From NCBI GenBank assembly GCA_007258455.2, contig VDFB02047230.1, forward strand, positions 157,116,635 through 157,180,634: 64,000 nt of DNA. The letters run 5' to 3'. The notes below the pieces were generated by a model. That model searched no databases and was not told the DNA's origin. It saw nothing but the letters and a program-made list of their open reading frames with translations. Each line of letters begins with the position of its first letter. Position 1 is the first letter of the stretch. Origin of the DNA: Sequoia sempervirens. Its lineage: Eukaryota > Streptophyta > Pinopsida > Cupressales > Cupressaceae. The position numbers and the translations under genes were made by a program. Below are positions 59,196 through 64,000 of the stretch, piece by piece.

Positions 59196-61489
59196 AAGCA
59201 AAGAAGAAAGATATATTAGTAGTTTAAAACATGAGCATTCATATGACATGCGTACATCCATATTAGTTCAAGTTATAATCCAATTCAATAATTTAACTCA
59301 TCATTTTCGGGCCTCGGGTTCAAAACAAAATGAAGAACTTAGTCATTTTAAACCATAAACTGAATTTTGTTGGGTGTCAGGATCGGGTCATAACCAGGTA
59401 CCATACCTATGTTTAAAGAAGTTTGGTACAATTCGAAAGTCTGACCCCGTAGTGTTTAGGAGTCGGGATCGAGATCGGGTCTTGGCTAGGCACCTAGACA
59501 CATGATAGTTGGGTATTGGTGTGCAATCTGATCCTGCAGTGTGAACGGGAGTCAGGATCGAGTCGCGATTGGGAACTGGTAGTTAACCAATGAAATCAAT
59601 GAATAGGATCTTGCAGAGTTTTGATCCCGACTTTGAATCGGATTGCAAGATTGGGTTGTCATTCAGAACCAGACCTATGTATTAGTAGCCTCTTGAGTTT
59701 TGAACCCAATAAGACATCAAGAGTCGAGATCGAGACTCTATCATGAACCAAGGCTTAAAATTCACACTAGGAACGGGTCAACTTTGAGTTTCGATCCCGA
59801 CAACATGTTGGGAATCGGGATCAGTGTATTGTCAAGTCCATGTACCAATCGATGGGTTGAAGGTTTGATGTTGAAACAACTTTTGACCCTGATAGTAATG
59901 TGGGGGTCAGAAGCAGGACTTGGAAGAACACTTAGTCAAATATTTTCATCAAACTCATGGAATCGGTCCAACCCCTGATCTCGATAGTAATGCGGTGATT
60001 GGACAAGTGGAGGAACTGACATTGAGCAATATACAAACCTAAGTGTTGGTTTGATTCTCGACCTCAATATACATGCGGGGATCGAGAATCAAAAGGGCGA
60101 TGGATAATAAAGGTGGTAACAAATATAATAGTATCCAAAATGTACCTTCAGTACTAGGTTATGTGTGTGATCAAGAACCTTTGATTTATAATGGTTGCCA
60201 ATTCAAAATTGGCAATTAAAACCAGTTTGACCCAAACGTAGAGAAAAACCCTAGACAAGTAGGGCATAGCAAGAGGGACAATGATACGACCAAAAGAAAG
60301 ATGAGGACACAAGAGCATGAAAGAACACACAACGAAGAGTGAAGGAAAACACACCAAACGGTGCGAAAGAAAACATAGAGAGGCAAAACAAAGCCGAACG
60401 AGGAAAATAAAAATGAAAAGAAAATAAAAAGATGTGAGACAAAAAAGAACCCAAAATGAAAGCGAAAACAAGAAAAAAAGGACAAGAACTAAAGCAAGAT
60501 CACCTACCTTCGAACACACCCAAGAATTATGGCAGCAGTTTGAAAAATCATAGTGAACTCCTCAAACCCTAGCTCTCCATTGCTCTCATTCTCGTCGCCA
60601 AACTCTTCAAAGTAGAATGGATAGAAATCGAGGAGTAGCGAGCTTTAAACCCATTCTCATGTGTGAGCAGTTATGGCATTAATGGTGGGTTGGTTGGGTC
60701 TTGGGATTCGAGCAGAGTCATAAATACGAGGTGCAGGAATGAAGGTAAGTGGAAGTTGGGGTTGGGGAAGGGACTGAGACTAAACTTTCAAAGGGTGCAA
60801 AGTTTAGTCAATGGCCTGTGGCTTGAAACCCAATCAACAAACAAAACAACATGGGGATCATAATCAGGTCGCGAGATGAACCTAGAACTTAGAAAAGTTC
60901 AAAGCACAAGTCATGGTTCGAAGTCCGATCTCGAAAGACAAATTAAAATGGGAACTGGGATCAAGACTCAAGAAGACACCAAAACTTTCAAAAGGTGCAA
61001 AGTTCAATCACGGTCTGAAGTTTGATCACAAAGCGAACAAAGACATGAAAAGGAGTCAGAGGTTGGGATCGGGCCAGAACCAGGAACAAGAAATTTGAAA
61101 AGTTCTTGGTTTTGATTCTGGTTGAAAACCCGACTCTGACATGAGCAAAACACAACAGGGGAAAAGAGGGGCCGAAACTGGGAAATGCACAAAAACTTAT
61201 ACTTCAAAAAGTAACAAGCATAAGTGTTGGTACACGATCCAAACCTAAACGAACAAAGAAAAGACAAGGAAAAATATGGGGCTGGGACCAGGACATGAAC
61301 AGGGACTTGAACCTTGTGAAAAGTAACAAGTGCATGTTCCTAAAATTCGAACCTGAAAAGAAAAAGAAACAAGGACTTAGGAGAAAAGAACAACTCCTAA
61401 GACCCAAACAAGAACACTAAGGACAAACAAACACAAGGGGGGCCCATTTTGACCAAACACAAAATGGGGTGGTTATGCAAGGAATAACA
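59196..61489 (-). repeat. E7 leader with irregular repeats of cgggatcg / gatcccgac words
   Basis: Words such as tcgggatcgag, gatcccgac, agaaccagg and their complements recur more than twenty times between 59370 and 61330. Larger units of about 100-190 bp share aactttcaaa-ggtgcaaagtt (60785, 60983) and caagtgttggta or agtaacaag phrases. Short ORFs here are artefacts. Confidence 0.7.
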
Positions 61490-61494
61490 TGTAG

Positions 61495-62071
61495 GATTCG
61501 TAGCACCCAAGTCCACAGAAGGGTCAAAGCCTAGTTTCCATTTACACAAAGAGAGGAAATTCTTGAAACCAACATCAAAAGCCCAAGGGCCTCTTATTAA
61601 AACCTTTAACATGTCTTCATATACAACAAAGGAAAAGAGGAAGATACCTTTGGGAATTGCACTGTTAGAGACACTTCCTTTTAAGTTCCAAACAGAAGTA
61701 GCCCAAACTCTTACCTATTCAATATTCAGCCAATACACTAGGAATTTCCCAACCATTGATAGGTTGAGGTCATCCATTGCTTTCATCATCAACGCTTCAG
61801 GGATATCAACTTCCCATCCAATAATTGAGTAGGAAGAAGACTCCATGTTCAGTATTCCAATAGCTAGCGAGTTGAAACCCACTAGTTTATCCATAAAAGA
61901 GGTTGGTTCTTCATAGAAGAAAGAGTATAAACCAAAGGACAGGGATAGAGGCATATTGCCAGAAGTACCAACTGTCCTTCCTGTAGGAGACGGAACAAAG
62001 GTATGAGAGGGGGAACCAACATGGGGAACAACTACATTGGAAGCTACAAAATAAGACATATCACTAGACAA
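61495..62071 (-). pseudogene. LINE-2 ORF1, N-terminal part
   Basis: On - one frame reads SSDMSYFVASNVVVPHVGS, MDKLVGFNSLAIGILN, then FLVYWLNIE, a stop at 61715, then VRVWATSVWNLKGSVS, GIFLFSFVVYEDM, LIRGPWAF and WKLGFDPSVDLGATNP up to the E7 TSD. This is the DUF4283 pattern of plant LINE ORF1. The frame continues exactly at 54232. The true start is unclear; 62071 is the upstream end of the open frame. Confidence 0.82.
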
Positions 62072-62303
62072 AGGGACAACATTCCTAGAATGGGGAACCT
62101 TCCCAGGCCCCCACCTAACTGGCCCATCGGGCAGTCAAGTCAGAGTAGAAATAGAGGAATTCAAAAAAAAAAAAAGGTGGGAAAGTTTCAGAGCAGAAGT
62201 AGAGTCGACATTATTGTCAATGATCATTTTTTTATCTTAGGTTAGGTGACCACCTTAGAATTGTTGTTGCACCACCTTAGCATTTTTGTTGTTGTCCATG
62301 TGA
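62072..62303 (-). other. LINE-2 5' leader
   Basis: Contains a run of 13 A on + (about 62164-62176). Bounded by the right TSD copy. Confidence 0.6.
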
Positions 62304-62319
62304 GACATAGGTGTATGTT
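62304..62319. repeat. Target-site duplication of LINE-2, right copy
   Basis: gacataggtgtatgtt, matching 46462-46477 in all 16 bases. Confidence 0.92.
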
Positions 62320-64000
62320 GTCACACAACTTATTTTGTATGTATTGAAATTAATTTTTATTTTTTTGATGAAACAAGAACATCAATACCTAGTGCACACA
62401 TATTTTTTAGAATTTTTTCTCTATTTTTCTATTTTTTTGCATGTGTGAAACAGATACCTTGATGTTTAGTGAAAAGAAACATTCACAAGAAATAAAATAT
62501 AAATATAATAATAAAATTTAAAATATTTAAAATTGTAACTTTTGGAAATCTTATAATAAGGGCTACATACTTACAAAACATAATTTCTAAATGACTTTAT
62601 TTAATCCCTCAAAAGGTAAATAAAAAGTATTTTTTTGCCAACATTTTAATAGGTGTGAAGAAGACTCCATTGTGGGTATGTTTTAATACTAGAGGGGTTC
62701 TATCCAAGGGGGTTTGATCTAAGGGGGTATTGTCTAACCCTCTTGAAAATAAAACCCTTTAGATGAAATCCCTCAAGGATTAAATCATCAATTTTTCTAA
62801 AAATATGTGATTTCACACAAAAATCAGGATGTCCCAAGTTTGGGACCCATTATTGTGAGATGACCCATCATTATTCCCAACTAGAATTCAAAAAATCTAC
62901 AAATACTACAAAGTTAATAATGTCTTCAATTTTTCTATTATCAAATGCCTAGTAATGACTATGCAAAGAGATTCTCTGTTGAGGAAACTAAAACTATAAT
63001 AGGATTGTGAAACTAGTTTATCCATTGTAAGACTTTTTCTTACATTGAAATAGGTGACTTCCATAAAATACCTTAAAAATTACCTAGATACCCAAGCAAT
63101 AAAATTATGTTGTTGAAAATTTATAGTTGTGGAGTTGAGATACAAAAATGACAGCCAAAAAACATAATACATGTTTCTCCTTCCCCATTAAATTCATTGA
63201 ACACTCTTATCCTAGCATCTAGAATTCAAAATATATATATTATTAGAGATGTATTATGTAACTATACACTTTTAATGAGTCTCGCAACAAATTTGACCCT
63301 ATTAGGAAAATTGTACAACTTATTAGGATGTCCTTTCTACATGTGTCAAATTGATAGCTTTTTTATGTTGACTACTTTGATGAGCATGAGGTAAGAATAA
63401 GGGATTATTATAGAATTTCCCTTCCATTAATCAAAGGATTTAACTTGGAAATTCACCCCAAGACACTAAATTAGGATGTTAAGGTTCTAGATCCATCTTA
63501 TAACAAGGATGAATTCTATAACTAGGTGATGGAAAGAGTAAACCAATCAATATTTGAAGATCCATCCATGAAGAGTAGGACAAAGTAGTGACTGTAAGGA
63601 CAAATAAGTGATTAAGGCATGCATATATTATCTATGAAATCCTCCCAAAATAGTAATATTCTACTTCAAACACATAAAATAGGAAAGAACAAGAATATTA
63701 TTTTGCTACTACTAGGCAAAGATAGGCTAAGAAAAGGAGAATATATGAATCTCCAAAAAGGGCGGTGGTAGAGGAAGAGGAAGAGTTTTTTAATGAGGAT
63801 TATTTTCCTTTTCAAAGAATAGAACACACCAAGTATTTTATTATTTCTTAAATGAGGACCTAAGAAATTTATTAGGTGTTTCTCACATCTTAATTTTTTC
63901 TCCAACTTCTTCTCCCCCTCTTCCCTATTACCATCAAATACAACTTATACTCCTTCACAAGATGAGTATTTTTTTGAGAAGGAGAATGTATTCATAGAAG
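62320..64000 (+). other. AT-rich flank with a coding-like remnant of unknown type
   Basis: From about 62940 to 63580 the + frames read QMPSNDYAKRFSVEETKTII, NTLILASRIQNIYIIRDVL, YNLLGCPFYMCQIDSFFML and GFNLEIHPKTLN between stops. It looks like a decayed repeat protein that I do not recognise. The rest (62320-62930, 63600-64000) has no visible feature. Confidence 0.35.

Larger units (their letters stand above)
54233..61489 (-). mobile_element. E7: 7.26-kb insertion in LINE-2 ORF1, class unknown
   Basis: It is bounded by a 5-bp TSD and its termini are TGTTGATGG and GGAATAACA, so TG...CA with a 4-bp inverted match as in LTR elements. By eye I find no LTR pair. On - it has a repeat-rich leader (about 61.4-59.2 kb), one long decayed gene (59195-55393) and a 1.16-kb 3' region. 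No RT, integrase or transposase motif is seen. It could be a large non-autonomous LTR derivative or something else. Confidence 0.8.
46478..62303 (-). mobile_element. LINE-2: full-length LINE with ORF1, ORF2 and ORF3, split by E7
   Basis: Net length without E7 is about 8.56 kb. On - the order is short leader, ORF1 (DUF4283-like plus zinc knuckle), ORF2 (endonuclease, RT, zinc-binding domain, RNase H), ORF3 (helical domain, linker, coiled coil) and a 3' end with agggccct and a short A-tail (caaaaa) next to the TSD. The perfect 16-bp TSD encloses all of it. Confidence 0.88.

Noticed and set aside
60154..60519. Phe/Ser-rich ORFs on - in the E7 leader
   Set aside because: Overlapping frames all open because of T-rich sequence; no similarity seen.

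Overview
This window is plant nuclear repeat DNA with no recognisable ordinary host gene. It is AT-rich and packed with old, stop-riddled, mutually nested retroelements. The large dual-RNase-H Ty3/gypsy elements, the RNase-H-bearing LINEs and a leader style that I associate with conifer repeats suggest a gymnosperm, probably a conifer. That assignment is an inference.

The layout can be read as layers because target-site duplications (TSDs) are visible. (1) A Ty1/copia remnant on + occupies 1 to about 5.37 kb. (2) A very decayed Ty3/gypsy pol on + (G1, RNase H-RT-integrase) runs from about 5.69 to 8.27 kb and continues at 43.28 kb. (3) G1 is split by a 5'-truncated LINE on - (LINE-1, 8268-43271, 10-bp TSD). 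(4) LINE-1 is split inside a protein-coding frame by a 32-kb Tat-type gypsy element on - (outer Tat, 10083-42424, 5-bp TSD cttac). (5) The outer Tat is split inside gag-protease by a 17.45-kb Tat-type element on + (inner Tat, 18573-36022, TSD aagc). (6) A second, full-length LINE on - (LINE-2, 46478-62303, perfect 16-bp TSD) is split inside ORF1 by a 7.26-kb element of unknown class (E7, 54233-61489, TSD tgtag). Removing each insertion plus one TSD copy joins flanking coding frames for the outer Tat, inner Tat and E7.

The inner Tat encodes gag, protease, a G-patch, RT, RNase H, a second archaeal-type RNase H and integrase on +. On the opposite strand, in its 3' region, it carries a two-exon plant mobile domain (PMD) gene. 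A 21-bp satellite-like array with a GCGCAT core precedes gag-pol on + and also precedes the PMD coding exon on -, so the element ends in inverted copies of one array. Both Tat elements have a hairpin overlapping the polypurine tract, with compensatory changes in the stem.

Both LINEs carry, downstream of the RNase H of ORF2, a third coding region: a conserved helical domain, a charged linker and a coiled coil. Because TSDs enclose it in both copies, it appears to belong to the LINE. E7 carries one long decayed gene for an unrecognised coiled-coil protein and no recognisable polymerase or transposase.

In-frame stops are mostly what C-to-T or G-to-A change at Gln, Arg or Trp codons would give, as expected for methylated repeats.
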